The position numbers were made by a program, and so were the translations under genes. Positions 33,946 to 44,840 of a DNA stretch of 64,000 nucleotides are shown piece by piece. Source of the stretch: Ruminococcus bovis. GTDB lineage: Bacteria; Bacillota; Clostridia; Oscillospirales; Acutalibacteraceae. Location of the stretch: NCBI RefSeq assembly GCF_005601135.1, contig NZ_CP039381.1:2229941-2293940 (forward strand), written 5' to 3'. The stretch's first letter is position 1; each line of letters begins with the position of its first letter. The notes beneath the pieces are model-generated. The model did no database searches. It had not been told where the DNA came from and was given only the letters and a program-made list of their open reading frames with translations.

Positions 33946-36336
33946 CTACTGTCTAATTGTATTAACTAAGCCATCTTTAACAGATGTATTGGCAGTTTTT
34001 GCAAATGATTTATTGTAATTGCAAATTGCAATTTCTAAAACCTCTGTTATATGTTTAACAGGTTTAAATTCAACCTTTTCTTTAACTACATCATCAACTT
34101 CTTCAAGGTCTTTAATGTTGTCATAAGGGATGATAATAGTTTTCATACCATTTCTATAGGCTGCCATACTTTTCTCTCTAAGTCCACCTATTGGAAGAAC
34201 TTTACCTCTTAAAGTGATTTCACCTGTCATAGCAACATCACTTCTTACAGGCATATTAGTTAAAGCAGAGAATATAGCAGTTGCCATAGTTACACCGGCT
34301 GATGGTCCATCTTTTGGAACTGCACCTTCCGGAGCATGAAGATGAATGTCGTTTTTTCTATAAAAATCATTATTGATTATGTACTTTTCACTCATAGTAC
34401 GAATACAAGTAATAGCAATCTTTGCTGATTCTTGCATTACTTCACCAAGTGAGCCTGTTAGCTGAATATTACCCTTACCCGGCATTAAAGCCACTTCAAT
34501 AGGTAACAATGTACCACCAACAGAAGTCCAAGCCAAGCCGTTTACAACGCCAACTTCATTGCGTTTACTCTTAGTATCATCAGTAAATTTATAAGCACCT
34601 AAGAATTCTTGAACATTCTTATCTGTGATAGAAACCGAGTCAACTTCTTCCATAAGTATTTTAACTGCTGACTTTCTCATTAAAGAAGCAATTGTTCTTT
34701 CTAATGAACGAACACCGGCTTCTCTTGTATAGTAATCAATCAATGAGTAAATACCCTTAGGAGTAATTTTGAACTGTGTTTTGTCAAGACCATTTAATTC
34801 AAGTTGCTTTTTAATTAAATGTTTCTTAGCTATATTCAGCTTTTCTTCTCTTGTATATGATGGAAGTTCAATAATATCCATTCTATCTCTCAAAGGTGCA
34901 GGGATAAGCGACAAGTCATTTGCAGTTGTGATAAACATTACATTAGATAAATCAAAAGGAATTTCAAGGTAATGGTCAACAAATGTACTGTTCTGTTCAC
35001 TGTCAAGAACTTCAAGCAAAGCAGATGTTGGGTCACCTTTATAGTCTTGTCCAAGTTTATCAACTTCATCAAGAATAATCAAAGGATTCATACTCTTTGC
35101 ACTTCTCATTGCATTGATAATTCTACCCGGCATAGAACCTATATATGTCTTTCTATGTCCTCTAATTTCTGCTTCATCATGAATACCACCAAGGGCAATT
35201 CTGGCACTATTCTTGCCAATAGCTTTAGCAATAGACTGTGCAATAGAAGTTTTACCAACACCTGGAGGCCCAACTAAACAAATGATTTGTGAATTATTCT
35301 TACGGTTAAGAATTTTAACTGCAAGTTGTTCAATAATTCTATCTTTAACTTTATTTAGGCCATAATGTTCTTTATCTAAAGACTTTCTAACTTTATGAAT
35401 TTCAAGTTTATCGGTTGTAAACTTATTCCATGGCAAATCAAGACAAGTATCAAGATATGTACGAATAACAGTAGCTTCTTGATTTGAATAACCCATTTTC
35501 TTAAGTTTAGCACATTCTTTTAATAAAGTATTTTCAATATCTTCATCAAGGTGTAAATTTAATATTTTTCTTTTGTATTCCTCTGATTCAGATTCAGGAT
35601 TATCCTGTTCACCAAGTTCTTCTTGAATTACTGCAAGTTGCTCTCTTAGAAAATAATCTCTTTGATTTTTCTCTATATTCTGTCTGGCTTTTTCTACAAT
35701 GTCATTTTCAATTTCAATAACATTGATTTCTTCCAATAGTAATTCAATTAAGGCTTCCAGCCTTGCCTCAATATCAAAGATGTTGAGTATTGTCTGTTTA
35801 TTTGTATAGTCAGTAATAATATTACTAGCTATATAATCGGCAATTTCAGAGGCATCTTTACAAAGACTAAGTTTATAAAGATAATCAGTTGAAAAACTAG
35901 GTGTAATTGATATATATTGTTCAAATACATTTTTTACTGCTCTTACTAAAGCATCACCTTTTTCGCTATCAGTAATTTCACTTCTAGGAACTTCTTCTAC
36001 TTTAGCAAATAAGCAATTAGTATCTGTTGTAATCTCTTTTAAAATACCACGATATTTACCTCGAATAGTAACTCTTATAATATCTTCCTGTTGATTTACT
36101 ATTTGGGTAATGTTACAAACAACACCAACTTTGTAAACATCATCAAGTTTTGGTCTATTTACAGAAGTTAGTTTTTGTGTGGTTACAAAAATTTCTTGGT
36201 TATTAAGCATAGCAGCTTCTACAGCAGCTTTACTACGCTTTCGACCTACATCAAAATGTAGAATCATATCCGGAAATACAACTAATCCCTTTAGAGGTAG
36301 AACCGGTAATTCAACAATATTAGGTGTATCGTTCAT
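33946..36336 (-). CDS. lon: ATP-dependent protease Lon
   Basis: Starting at ATG 36336 ([20 protein letters not shown]) gives 796 residues; the upstream TTG lies in the hairpin region. Parts: N-terminal substrate domain (about 1-200), coiled region, AAA+ domain with Walker [14 protein letters not shown] and Walker [13 protein letters not shown], and C-terminal protease domain with the Ser of [14 protein letters not shown] and catalytic Lys in [18 protein letters not shown]. It degrades misfolded and regulatory proteins. It sits 9 bp before engB. Confidence 0.97.
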   Translation of the reverse strand: MNDTPNIVELPVLPLKGLVVFPDMILHFDVGRKRSKAAVEAAMLNNQEIFVTTQKLTSVNRPKLDDVYKVGVVCNITQIVNQQEDIIRVTIRGKYRGILKEITTDTNCLFAKVEEVPRSEITDSEKGDALVRAVKNVFEQYISITPSFSTDYLYKLSLCKDASEIADYIASNIITDYTNKQTILNIFDIEARLEALIELLLEEINVIEIENDIVEKARQNIEKNQRDYFLREQLAVIQEELGEQDNPESESEEYKRKILNLHLDEDIENTLLKECAKLKKMGYSNQEATVIRTYLDTCLDLPWNKFTTDKLEIHKVRKSLDKEHYGLNKVKDRIIEQLAVKILNRKNNSQIICLVGPPGVGKTSIAQSIAKAIGKNSARIALGGIHDEAEIRGHRKTYIGSMPGRIINAMRSAKSMNPLIILDEVDKLGQDYKGDPTSALLEVLDSEQNSTFVDHYLEIPFDLSNVMFITTANDLSLIPAPLRDRMDIIELPSYTREEKLNIAKKHLIKKQLELNGLDKTQFKITPKGIYSLIDYYTREAGVRSLERTIASLMRKSAVKILMEEVDSVSITDKNVQEFLGAYKFTDDTKSKRNEVGVVNGLAWTSVGGTLLPIEVALMPGKGNIQLTGSLGEVMQESAKIAITCIRTMSEKYIINNDFYRKNDIHLHAPEGAVPKDGPSAGVTMATAIFSALTNMPVRSDVAMTGEITLRGKVLPIGGLREKSMAAYRNGMKTIIIPYDNIKDLEEVDDVVKEKVEFKPVKHITEVLEIAICNYNKSFAKTANTSVKDGLVNTIRQ

Positions 36337-36353
36337 ATAATCACTCAATTCAA

Positions 36354-36384
36354 AAATAGCTGTACCCAAAGAGTACAGCTATTT
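36354..36384 (-). terminator. Hairpin between clpX and lon
   Basis: AAATAGCTGTAC and GTACAGCTATTT perfect 12-base arms with a 7-base loop are followed by T residues on the minus strand. It would reduce read-through from clpX into lon. Confidence 0.8.
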
Positions 36385-36395
36385 CGTATGTTTAT

Positions 36396-37676
36396 TTAAG
36401 CTGTTGTATTGGATTCTTCATCCATAATTATTGGTTGCTTTTTCTTAGTTCTGCGTCTTGTAATCTTTGGTTTAGCCTTACCATTTACAACATCAGCATT
36501 AATAACAATTTTCTTAATTGTTTCGTCAGATGGAGTTGTAAACATTAAGTCGGTAAGAACATTTTCAAGAATACCACGCAAACCTCTTGCACCGGTATTT
36601 TGCTCCTTAGCAATCTTAGCTACTGCAAGTAGAGCATCATCAGTAAATTCAAGATCAACATCATCCAGTTCAAACAGCTTCTTGTACTGGTTGACAATTG
36701 AATTCTTAGGTTCAGTTAAAATTCTGACTAGGGCATTTTCGTCAAGACCTGAAAGAGATGTAATAACAGGAATACGACCAACAAGTTCAGGAATAATACC
36801 AAATTTGACAAGGTCATGAGCTACAACATCCTTCATCCAATCTGTACTGTCAAGTTCTTTACGGCTTCTGATAGTGCCACCAAAGCCAAGTACAGAGGAG
36901 TTCATTCTCTTCTCAACAATTTTTTCCAGTCCCTCAAAAGCACCACCACAAATAAATAAGATGTTCTTAGTATTTATCTGTATAAATTCCTGTTGAGGAT
37001 GCTTTCTGCCACCCTGAGGTGGAACATTAGAAACTGTGCCTTCAATAATTTTAAGTAAAGCCTGTTGTACACCTTCACCACTAACATCTCTGGTGATTGA
37101 TGGGTTTTCAGACTTACGAGAAATCTTATCAATTTCATCAATATAGATAATGCCACGCTCAGCCTTTTCTATATCGTAATCAGCAGCTTGAATAAGTTTT
37201 AGAAGTATGTTCTCAACATCTTCACCAACATATCCTGCCTCTGTCAATGTGGTTGCATCAGCAATAGCAAAAGGAACATCAAGTGTTTTTGCTAAGGTTT
37301 GTGCAAGAAGTGTTTTTCCCACACCGGTTGGACCAAGTAAAAGCACATTACTCTTAGCAAATTCTACATCATCATCAAGGGAAAATACTCTCTTGTAATG
37401 GTTATAAACTGCTACACTTAAAGTAACCTTTGCTCTATCTTGACCAATAACATACTGATCTAGCACATCCTTAATTTCCTGTGGTTTAAGAAGTTGTGGA
37501 ATTTCAATATCTTTCTTTTGGTCTTTAACAGGTTCAAGACCATCTTCTAATATTTGCATACACAAATCAACACATTGGTCGCAAATATAAACACCATTGC
37601 CAGATATTATTCTACCAACCATATCTTGTGGTTTACCACAGAAAGAACAGTAAATTTCTTTTTCGTCCTTTGGCAT
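36396..37676 (-). CDS. clpX: ATP-dependent Clp protease ATP-binding subunit ClpX
   Basis: This 426-residue unfoldase feeds ClpP. The N-terminal C4 zinc-binding domain is CSFCGK ... CDQCVDLC. Walker A is [14 protein letters not shown], Walker [15 protein letters not shown], sensor and pore-loop motifs ([21 protein letters not shown]) follow, and the IGF-like loop is VLGFGG. Length matches the family. It follows clpP by 15 bp. Confidence 0.98.
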   Translation of the reverse strand: MPKDEKEIYCSFCGKPQDMVGRIISGNGVYICDQCVDLCMQILEDGLEPVKDQKKDIEIPQLLKPQEIKDVLDQYVIGQDRAKVTLSVAVYNHYKRVFSLDDDVEFAKSNVLLLGPTGVGKTLLAQTLAKTLDVPFAIADATTLTEAGYVGEDVENILLKLIQAADYDIEKAERGIIYIDEIDKISRKSENPSITRDVSGEGVQQALLKIIEGTVSNVPPQGGRKHPQQEFIQINTKNILFICGGAFEGLEKIVEKRMNSSVLGFGGTIRSRKELDSTDWMKDVVAHDLVKFGIIPELVGRIPVITSLSGLDENALVRILTEPKNSIVNQYKKLFELDDVDLEFTDDALLAVAKIAKEQNTGARGLRGILENVLTDLMFTTPSDETIKKIVINADVVNGKAKPKITRRRTKKKQPIIMDEESNTTA

Positions 37677-37691
37677 TAACTAATTCCCCTT

Positions 37692-38273
37692 TTATCTGTT
37701 TGTGATAACCTTATCAATTAGACCATATTCAAGAGCTTCTTGAGCAGTCATAAAGTTATCTCTTTCAGTATCCTTTGCAATTACATCATATGGTTGACCA
37801 GTATTGGCAGCAAGAATCTCGTTTAACTTCTTCTTTGTGTCAATAATGTGCTGAGTATGAATAAGCATATCAGTTGCCTGACCCTGAGCACCACCACTTG
37901 GCTGGTGAATCATAATATCACTGTTAGGTAGAGCATATCTCTTGCCCTTTGTACCTGCTGATAGTAGGAAAGCACCCATTGATGCAGCCATACCCATACA
38001 AATTGTTGATACATCGCACTTAATGTAATTCATTGTATCGTAAATTGACATACCGTCAGTAACAGAACCACCGGGGCTATTAATATATAAGCTAATATCC
38101 TTTGTTGGATCCTGACCTTCTAGGTATAGAAGTTGGGCTACAACCAAACTTGCAGTCTGGTTGTTTACCTCTTCTGTTAACATAATAATTCTATCGTTTA
38201 AAAGTCTTGAAAAAATATCATAGGAGCGTTCGCCTCTATTTGTTTGTTCAACGACATATGGTACTAATGCCAT
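37692..38273 (-). CDS. clpP: ATP-dependent Clp protease proteolytic subunit ClpP
   Basis: Starting at ATG 38273 ([19 protein letters not shown]) gives 193 residues, the usual size; the upstream extension is not supported. The catalytic triad is Ser in [13 protein letters not shown], His in [11 protein letters not shown] and Asp in DTERDNFM. It forms the double-heptamer chamber used with ClpX. It lies between tig and clpX. Confidence 0.98.
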   Translation of the reverse strand: MALVPYVVEQTNRGERSYDIFSRLLNDRIIMLTEEVNNQTASLVVAQLLYLEGQDPTKDISLYINSPGGSVTDGMSIYDTMNYIKCDVSTICMGMAASMGAFLLSAGTKGKRYALPNSDIMIHQPSGGAQGQATDMLIHTQHIIDTKKKLNEILAANTGQPYDVIAKDTERDNFMTAQEALEYGLIDKVITNR

Positions 38274-38327
38274 TCTAATCAATCCTTTCAATTATAATAA
38301 TAGGTTAGATAGACTAAATTTATTCAA

Positions 38328-39641
38328 TTAGTCTTCTTTTTTGTCTTCAGCAGCCTTCTTGCTTTCAGCCTTTACACTGTTTACTGCAAGATCCATAGCT
38401 TTCTGTGTCTTTAGGTCAGCTGATAGTGCTTCATCGTTGATTGCTTTCTTAACATCTTCAACCTTCATATTGTACTGATCAGCTAGTCTTGTATATTCTG
38501 CATCTAGGTCAGCTTCTGAAACTTCAATAGCTTCCTTTTCAGCAATCTTTTCAAGAGCAAGTCTTAGCTTAACTCTCTTTTCAGCGTCAGGTCTGTACAT
38601 TTCCTTAATTGTGTCAGGAGTTGCACCCATATACTTCATATATGTGTTAAAGTCCATACCCTGGCTTCTTAGACGCATATCGAATTCCTGAATCATTTCG
38701 TTAACTGCATTGTCATACATCTGTTCAGGAATTTCACCTTCAACAGCATCACAAAGCTTTGTGATAACCTGATCTTCGATATCCTTCTTCTGTTCAGCTT
38801 CTAGACGCTTCTTAACAGTTTCCTTAACTTCTTCTTTATATTCGTCAAGAGTTTCCTTTTCACTTACATCCTTAACAAATTCATCGTCAAGTTCTGGAAG
38901 TTCTTTTCTCTTGATTTCGTGTAGGTTAATCTTAAATTCAGCATCAGCACCCTTTAGTTCTTCAGCCTGATAATCTTCAGGGAACTTAACTGTGATAGTG
39001 AATTCTTCACCTGTCTTGTGACCAACAATCTGTTCTTCGAAACCTGGGATAAAGTTGCCTGAACCAATTGCTAGGTTGTAGTTTTCAGCCTTACCACCTT
39101 CAAATGGAACGCCATCCTTCATACCTTCAAAGTCGATAACAACCATATCGCCATTTTCAACAGCACCGTCTTCAACAGTTACCATACGGCTATTTCTGTC
39201 ACGAACCTTTTCGATTTCTTCATCAATAAGCTTCTTTGTAACTCTTGTTGACTTCTTCTTAACTGTGATACCCTTGTAATCGTTAATGTCGATTTCAGGG
39301 TATGTGATTACTGTTGCCTTGAAAGTAAAGCCATCTTTTTCTGAAGCATCCATAGCTTCAAGGGACTCAACTGCAATAACATTTAGTTCTGCTTCCTTAG
39401 CAGCTGCATCAAGAGCTTCCGGGTAACAATCCTGCATAGCGTCTTCAAAGAATACGCCTTCACCATACATCTTTTCGATCATATGCTTAGGAGCTTTACC
39501 TTTTCTAAAGCCAGGAACATTGATGTTCTTAACCTGCTTCTTGTATGCTTTGTTACAAGCTTTTGCAAAAGTTTCAGCATCAACAGATACTTCTACTTCG
39601 TATGTGTTTTCTTTAGTTTTTGTTGAATTATTAAGACTCAT
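38328..39641 (-). CDS. tig: Trigger factor
   Basis: Starting at ATG 39641 (MSLNNSTKTKENTYEV), with AGGAGG upstream, gives 437 residues. The ribosome-binding signature is VPGFRKGKAPKHMIEK. The FKBP-type isomerase domain (about 160-245) has GDMVVIDFEGMKDGVPFEGG, and a long helical C-terminal chaperone domain follows. It is the first gene of tig-clpP-clpX-lon-engB. Codon use is richer in GC at third positions than that of its neighbours, typical for a highly expressed gene. Confidence 0.97.
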   Translation of the reverse strand: MSLNNSTKTKENTYEVEVSVDAETFAKACNKAYKKQVKNINVPGFRKGKAPKHMIEKMYGEGVFFEDAMQDCYPEALDAAAKEAELNVIAVESLEAMDASEKDGFTFKATVITYPEIDINDYKGITVKKKSTRVTKKLIDEEIEKVRDRNSRMVTVEDGAVENGDMVVIDFEGMKDGVPFEGGKAENYNLAIGSGNFIPGFEEQIVGHKTGEEFTITVKFPEDYQAEELKGADAEFKINLHEIKRKELPELDDEFVKDVSEKETLDEYKEEVKETVKKRLEAEQKKDIEDQVITKLCDAVEGEIPEQMYDNAVNEMIQEFDMRLRSQGMDFNTYMKYMGATPDTIKEMYRPDAEKRVKLRLALEKIAEKEAIEVSEADLDAEYTRLADQYNMKVEDVKKAINDEALSADLKTQKAMDLAVNSVKAESKKAAEDKKED

Positions 39642-39722
39642 TTTATATTTCCTCCTGTTTATGACTAAATAACTAGACAATTATAACATATGCTTTTGAT
39701 AATTTCCATAGTTTTTATCAAA

Positions 39723-40415
39723 TTATTTTGCAATTAGCACGGGGGTAAATGCTACACTGTCACTTGATATTAACTTTAGTTTAATATCTTCATAGTCACC
39801 ATTAAAAGCATACTTTGTAATTTTACGACCATGTAAGTGACCATAGTAACATTTTTTTATATTGTAGTTATGTAGTATATCAAATATTTCTTGACAACAC
39901 TGATTTCCAAATACCGGTGGATAATGAAGAAAAACAATTGTTTCTAAATCGTTATCAACACTATCAAGTGATAATTTTAATCTACCAAGTTCTCGGTTAA
40001 GGACCTTTTCATCCTCAGCACTGTCAACTTCTAAATTCCATCCACGAGTACCACAGATGTTATAGTTACCTACCTTGTAAGAATTATTAAAAAGAATCTT
40101 AATTTTGTTAAAATTATTTTTTTCAAGGTAGTTATCTACTTTCTTCTTAGTTCCCCACCATAAATCGTGGTTTCCTTTCAAGAAAATTTTGTTACCCTTA
40201 AGTTTATTATTTATAAACTCAAAGTCTTTGTAACATTCATCAAGTTTAAGTGCCCAACAAATGTCACCGGCTACAATAACTGTATCTTCATCTTTTACAA
40301 TGCTGTTCCAGTTATTAAGCAATCTCTCTATATGATTGTCCCAACCTTCAAATATATCCATAGGTTTATCAACACCAATAGATAAATGAAGGTCAGCAAT
40401 ACAAAATAAAGACAT
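39723..40415 (-). CDS. Metallophosphoesterase
   Basis: This 230-residue calcineurin-like phosphoesterase has the metal motifs DLHLS (9-13), AGDICWALK (about 50), GNHDLWWG (about 75-82), FLHYPPVF (about 160) and YGHLHGR (about 192-198). No signal peptide is seen, so it is cytoplasmic. The substrate is unknown. It overlaps nothing, and thrC starts 1 bp upstream, so they share a transcript. Confidence 0.92.
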   Translation of the reverse strand: MSLFCIADLHLSIGVDKPMDIFEGWDNHIERLLNNWNSIVKDEDTVIVAGDICWALKLDECYKDFEFINNKLKGNKIFLKGNHDLWWGTKKKVDNYLEKNNFNKIKILFNNSYKVGNYNICGTRGWNLEVDSAEDEKVLNRELGRLKLSLDSVDNDLETIVFLHYPPVFGNQCCQEIFDILHNYNIKKCYYGHLHGRKITKYAFNGDYEDIKLKLISSDSVAFTPVLIAK

Positions 40416-40416
40416 A

Positions 40417-41919
40417 TTAGATACCTAATGTGTTCTTAACATATTCAGGCATCTTATCAGCCTCTGTTACATTATTAAATCTAACTTCTAGATTCTTTAG
40501 TTCAGCAATTGGCTTTGGTACTTCTGCACCTGTAATCTTGTTTAGTTCATCAACCATTGTGAACTCATCATCACAGATAGCTTCAGGAGCTACTGCTTCA
40601 AGTACAGAATGAGAGAACTTATATGGACTTGCAGTAGAAGCAATAACAACAGGTGTTTTATCCCCTGTCTTTTCTACATACTGGTTATATACATTAATAG
40701 CAACTGATGTATGTGTATCACATAGATACTTTTCTTCATCAAATAGTTCTTTAATAGTAGCCTTTGTGTTTGTATCATCACAGAAACCACCAAAGAACTT
40801 AGAAGTAATTTCTTTCTTAACTTCATCAGTTACTTCATACTTACCTTCAGTCTTAAGCTGATTCATCCACTTTGCAACTAGTTCATCGTTATTACCTGAG
40901 AACTTATAAAGTAGTCTTTCAAGGTTACTTGAAACAAGAATATCCATTGATGGAGAAGCAGTTGCATAGAACTGTCTGTTCTTGTCGTAAACACCTGTAT
41001 TAATAAAATCAGTAAGAACATTATTCTGGTTAGATGCACAAATAAACTTGTTAACTGGCATACCCATACAATATGCATAGTAAGCAGCTAGAATGTTACC
41101 AAAGTTACCTGTTGGAACAACAATGTTGATTTTGTCACCCATATTAATTTTCTTACTGTTTACTAAATCACAATAAGCAGAAATATAGTAAACAATTTGA
41201 GGAAGTAATCTACCCCAGTTGATTGAGTTAGCTGAACTGAATAGCATATCATTCTTATGTAGAAGTTCAACAATCTCATCAGTAGTGAAAATCTTTTTAA
41301 CACCTGTCTGAGCATCATCAAAGTTACCCTTGATTGCACAAACATTTACATTACTACCCTTCTGAGTGTTCATCTGACGCTTCTGCATTGGAGAAACACC
41401 GTCTTCAGGATAGAATACAATCATCTTAGTGTGGTCAACATCTTTGAAACCTTCAAGAGCAGCCTTACCTGTATCACCTGATGTAGCAACAAGAATAACA
41501 GCAGTTTTTCCATCATAAGTTTTCTTTAATGACTTAGTTAGGAAATGTGGAAGAATCTGAAGTGCCATATCCTTAAATGCACATGTTGGACCATGCCATA
41601 GTTCCATAATGTTGATTTCGTTACCGTTGTATTTCTTAGCAACTAGAGGAGCAGGACATTCTGAACCAAATTTCTCAACTGTATATGCCTTGTCAACACA
41701 ATCAGCAATTTCTTCTTCTGTGAAATCTGTTAGAAAATCAGAGAACACAATCTTTGCTCTTTCGTTATATGAAAGACCTAGTAAAGATTTGAAAGTTTCT
41801 TCTGTGTACTTAGGTAATTCCTGAGGAACAAAAAGACCACCGTCTTTACTGATACCCTGGGCAATAGCCTGAGCAGCAGAAACAACTTCTTTATTATTTT
41901 CAGTACTGTTATATAACAT
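40417..41919 (-). CDS. thrC: Threonine synthase
   Basis: This 500-residue PLP enzyme turns O-phosphohomoserine into threonine. The PLP lysine is in ELWHGPTCAFKDMALQIL, the phosphate loop is VATSGDTGKAALEGF, and further family motifs are GSNVNVCAIKGNFDDAQ and PTGNFGNILAAYYA. Length fits the long class of Firmicutes ThrC. No T-box or other leader structure is visible in the 60 bp upstream. Confidence 0.96.
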   Translation of the reverse strand: MLYNSTENNKEVVSAAQAIAQGISKDGGLFVPQELPKYTEETFKSLLGLSYNERAKIVFSDFLTDFTEEEIADCVDKAYTVEKFGSECPAPLVAKKYNGNEINIMELWHGPTCAFKDMALQILPHFLTKSLKKTYDGKTAVILVATSGDTGKAALEGFKDVDHTKMIVFYPEDGVSPMQKRQMNTQKGSNVNVCAIKGNFDDAQTGVKKIFTTDEIVELLHKNDMLFSSANSINWGRLLPQIVYYISAYCDLVNSKKINMGDKINIVVPTGNFGNILAAYYAYCMGMPVNKFICASNQNNVLTDFINTGVYDKNRQFYATASPSMDILVSSNLERLLYKFSGNNDELVAKWMNQLKTEGKYEVTDEVKKEITSKFFGGFCDDTNTKATIKELFDEEKYLCDTHTSVAINVYNQYVEKTGDKTPVVIASTASPYKFSHSVLEAVAPEAICDDEFTMVDELNKITGAEVPKPIAELKNLEVRFNNVTEADKMPEYVKNTLGI

Positions 41920-41980
41920 TTTTATCTTCCTTTCAGTACATATTTCCGATTTTACATTCTACACTATATTGTGCTAAATG

Positions 41981-42895
41981 TCAAAGTTTATCGTAAAATT
42001 TCACGCCATTTTCAAAAAAAATCTTGTCAACAACTGATTTTTTGAAGTTATTTTCTATGAAAGAATTATATAGCCTTTTAAAATCACTTGATGAAGAAAA
42101 ACCATCAACAAGGTCTGAACCATCCATATCTGTACCGATACATAGGTTATCTTCACCACCAAGACTTAGAAAATGGTATGCATGATTAAGTATATCTTTA
42201 ATACTGTAACTGTCACTATCACTTAAAAAGTATTTATGAAAGTTAAGTCCTACAACACCGTTTTTGCTTTTAATATATTCAAATTGTTCATCTGTAATAT
42301 TCCTTTTGTTACTGCAAATTTCTCTTGAGTTTGAATGTGTTGCAAGAATATATTTTGGGTTACTTGATGCTATATCATAGAACAAATTATCACTTGTATG
42401 AGATACATCAATAGCAATATTATTCTTAATATATTCATCAATTACTTTTTTGCCGAAAGTAGTAGCACCTATAGGATTTTTTGCAAGAACACCGTCACCG
42501 ATACAGTTACTTTCGTTCCAAGTTAGTGTAGCAACTTTTACACCATACTTTTTAAGAAATACTATATTTTCAATATTATCTTCAAGTATTGAAGAATTTT
42601 CTACAGTTAGGTGCAATGACTTATTTGCATTTACATCATTAAAAGGAATTTTAAGTCTTTTACATTCTGAGATAAGTTTCTCGGCACTTGCAATAAAATA
42701 CTCTATAAGAGGTTTATCCTTAAACTGTAAAGGTAATTCATTTCTATCATCAGGTGTCCATACTGCCATACATTGATGCCATTTACTTGCTTTCATTAAA
42801 TCAGAAATTTTAAATTCGTAAATATCAGCATCAAGTGGCAAATCATTCATCATACTTTTATATAAGGTATCACAATGAAAATCAAAAACTTCCAT
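41981..42895 (-). CDS. Membrane dipeptidase-like enzyme (peptidase M19)
   Basis: The ATG at 42895 is chosen because GGGAGGT lies at right spacing; it gives 304 residues. Metal ligands of the M19 renal dipeptidase family are visible: FDFHCDT near 3-9, the Glu region TLTWNESNCIGDG, IAIDVSHTSDN, ILATHSNSREIC and GTDMDGSD. It hydrolyses dipeptides, often with D-residues. No signal peptide. Its start overlaps the yraN stop by 14 bp. Confidence 0.9.
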   Translation of the reverse strand: MEVFDFHCDTLYKSMMNDLPLDADIYEFKISDLMKASKWHQCMAVWTPDDRNELPLQFKDKPLIEYFIASAEKLISECKRLKIPFNDVNANKSLHLTVENSSILEDNIENIVFLKKYGVKVATLTWNESNCIGDGVLAKNPIGATTFGKKVIDEYIKNNIAIDVSHTSDNLFYDIASSNPKYILATHSNSREICSNKRNITDEQFEYIKSKNGVVGLNFHKYFLSDSDSYSIKDILNHAYHFLSLGGEDNLCIGTDMDGSDLVDGFSSSSDFKRLYNSFIENNFKKSVVDKIFFENGVKFYDKL

Positions 42896-43268
42896 AACTA
42901 CCTCCCTGCATAAATGCATTTTTGATATGATTGATACTTATAACTTTTTTAGAATTATGGATAACTTCTATTATATCAAATCTTATGTTTTTATTTGATG
43001 GATATTCTTTAAGGTACACATAAGCAGTTTTCATAAGCCTATTTTGTTTTTGCCTTGTAACTGCTAATATCGGTGCATAGAGAGAATTTTCTTTTCTTGT
43101 TTTTACTTCAACAAAAACAATACAATTTTTGTCTTCTGCTACAATATCAATTTCACCATACTTAGTATTGTAGTTTTTGGCAACAATTTTATATTTGTTT
43201 TTCTTCAGATATTTTCGTGATGCTTTTTCCCCAATATCACCGATTTGTCTTTTCTCAGTTATTTGCAT
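42882..43268 (-). CDS. UPF0102 family (YraN-like) endonuclease-fold protein
   Basis: This 128-residue protein has the nuclease-like core [25 protein letters not shown] with Glu, Asp and the EVK triad typical of the YraN family. It begins [14 protein letters not shown]. The role is unclear; family members are found with rnhB in many bacteria. It overlaps rnhB upstream by 14 bp and the M19 gene downstream. Confidence 0.9.
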   Translation of the reverse strand: MQITEKRQIGDIGEKASRKYLKKNKYKIVAKNYNTKYGEIDIVAEDKNCIVFVEVKTRKENSLYAPILAVTRQKQNRLMKTAYVYLKEYPSNKNIRFDIIEVIHNSKKVISINHIKNAFMQGGSYGSF

Positions 43269-43866
43269 TTTTATAAATTTTCTTTAAAAAACTTTTTCTG
43301 TGAATTTCACAAGGTCCATATTTTAAAATCATTTCTCTATGTAACTTTGTGCCATATCCTTTATGTTTAGCAAAACCGTATTCAGGATACAGTTCATCAT
43401 ACTTTAAGCAAAGTCTGTCTCTAGCTACTTTTGCAAGAATTGAGGCAGCAGCAATTGACATAGAATTTGCATCACCTTTTACAATACATTCTGCCGGAAT
43501 ATTAAGTGGTGGAAGTCTATTGCCATCTATCATAGCATAATCAGCTTTAACATCAAGACCTTCAACTGCTCTTTGCATTGCAAGCATTGTAGCGTTAAGA
43601 ATATTAAGTTCTTCAATTTCTTCAACTGTAGCAAAGGCTATTGAATAAGAAACACATTCATCAATAATTACATCAAAAAGCTTTTCTCTCTTTTTTTCAG
43701 TAAGTTTCTTAGAGTCATTAACACCTTCAATAATATGACCTTTAGGCAGAATAACTGCAGCTGCACAAACAGGTCCGGCTAAAGGTCCTCTACCGGCTTC
43801 ATCAACACCACAAATATTTGTATAGCCCTTTTCTAAGGCTTCATTTTCATATTTTAGCCATTCCAT
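43255..43866 (-). CDS. rnhB: Ribonuclease HII
   Basis: This 203-residue enzyme cuts RNA from RNA-DNA hybrids. The catalytic DE motif is [15 protein letters not shown] (about 19-33), followed by the Asp in [11 protein letters not shown] and the C-terminal Asp in [18 protein letters not shown], with HKGYGTKLH near the end. Length and motifs are standard. It starts 2 bp after ylqF, the usual ylqF-rnhB arrangement. Confidence 0.97.
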   Translation of the reverse strand: MEWLKYENEALEKGYTNICGVDEAGRGPLAGPVCAAAVILPKGHIIEGVNDSKKLTEKKREKLFDVIIDECVSYSIAFATVEEIEELNILNATMLAMQRAVEGLDVKADYAMIDGNRLPPLNIPAECIVKGDANSMSIAAASILAKVARDRLCLKYDELYPEYGFAKHKGYGTKLHREMILKYGPCEIHRKSFLKKIYKNANN

Positions 43867-43868
43867 AA

Positions 43869-44738
43869 TTAATTCTCCGGTAGTTCAAATGTGTATTTAC
43901 CAAGTTTAGCACTTCTATATTCGTCAAGTAGCATAATAGCAGCTCTTTCAGTATCAATTTCTCCACCTGAAATCAGCATACCTCTTTTTCTGCCGATAAG
44001 TTCAAGAAGTTCATAACTTTCAATATCTTCAATCTGGTCATTTTGTAGTTTAAATCTTTCTACAAATATAGGATTTTTCTCAACCTTTAGGAAATCTAAT
44101 AATCTCATAGCCAAAAGTTCAGTATCCATAATTTGGTCTTTAACTGCACCTGTAAAAGCCAGTCTTTCCCCAACAATTTTATCCTCAAACTTTGGCCACA
44201 ATACACCCGGTGTATCAAGAACTTCAAATCCTTTGTTAATAGTAAACCACTGATTACCTCTTGTAACACCCGGTTTATCCTCAGCCTTAGCCTTTCTGTT
44301 CTTAGAAATTCTATTGATGAAAGTTGATTTACCAACATTAGGAATACCAACAATCATAACTCTAACTGTAGGATTTAAAAGTCCTTTTGCCTTTTGCTTT
44401 TCAATCTTTTCCTTAAGAACCTCATTAACAGAAGACACAAACTTGTTGATACCTCTACCTGTTTTACAATCAATTGGAATTGCTACAATACCATTATTTT
44501 TAAAATAATTAATCCACTTTTGGGTAGATGATGGGTCAGCCATATCACACTTGTTCATCAAAACAACTCTAGGTTTATTTTGAATAATTGAGTCAAGGTC
44601 AGGGTTACGGCTACTTACCGGTATTCTGGCATCAATAATTTCTGCCACTGCATCAACTAGCTTTAGTGACGCTTGAATTTGTCTTTTGGTTTTGGTCATA
44701 TGACCGGGAAACCATTGAATGTTCTGCATTACACTCAT
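43869..44738 (-). CDS. ylqF: Ribosome biogenesis GTPase YlqF/RbgA
   Basis: Starting at ATG 44738, with AAGGA nine bases upstream, gives 289 residues. The circularly permuted GTPase motifs run in the order G4 (LMNKCDMAD), G5 (PIDCKTGRG), G1 ([13 protein letters not shown]), G2 (TRGNQWF) and G3 ([11 protein letters not shown]). The N-terminal [15 protein letters not shown] is the family mark. It assembles the 50S subunit. Confidence 0.97.
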   Translation of the reverse strand: MSVMQNIQWFPGHMTKTKRQIQASLKLVDAVAEIIDARIPVSSRNPDLDSIIQNKPRVVLMNKCDMADPSSTQKWINYFKNNGIVAIPIDCKTGRGINKFVSSVNEVLKEKIEKQKAKGLLNPTVRVMIVGIPNVGKSTFINRISKNRKAKAEDKPGVTRGNQWFTINKGFEVLDTPGVLWPKFEDKIVGERLAFTGAVKDQIMDTELLAMRLLDFLKVEKNPIFVERFKLQNDQIEDIESYELLELIGRKRGMLISGGEIDTERAAIMLLDEYRSAKLGKYTFELPEN

Positions 44739-44810
44739 ATATATCATTCCTTATTAATTTTATAGCAATACACATTTAGTATATCATAAATATTCTATAA
44801 TTACAAACAA

Positions 44811-44840
44811 GAAAAGAGAACTATAAAATTATAGTTCTCT
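44811..44840 (-). terminator. Terminator overlapping the stop codon of the cohesin-like gene
   Basis: AGAGAACTATA and its complement flank a 4-base loop. The stop codon lies at the edge of the upstream arm on the minus strand, so it is part of the terminator. Confidence 0.75.

Noticed and set aside
34972..35277. Plus-strand ORFs inside lon and clpX
   Set aside because: They are reverse-strand shadows of highly conserved AAA+ coding regions.
41920..41980. T-box or other leader before thrC
   Set aside because: Only about 60 bp are available and no specifier or T-box sequence or terminator is seen.
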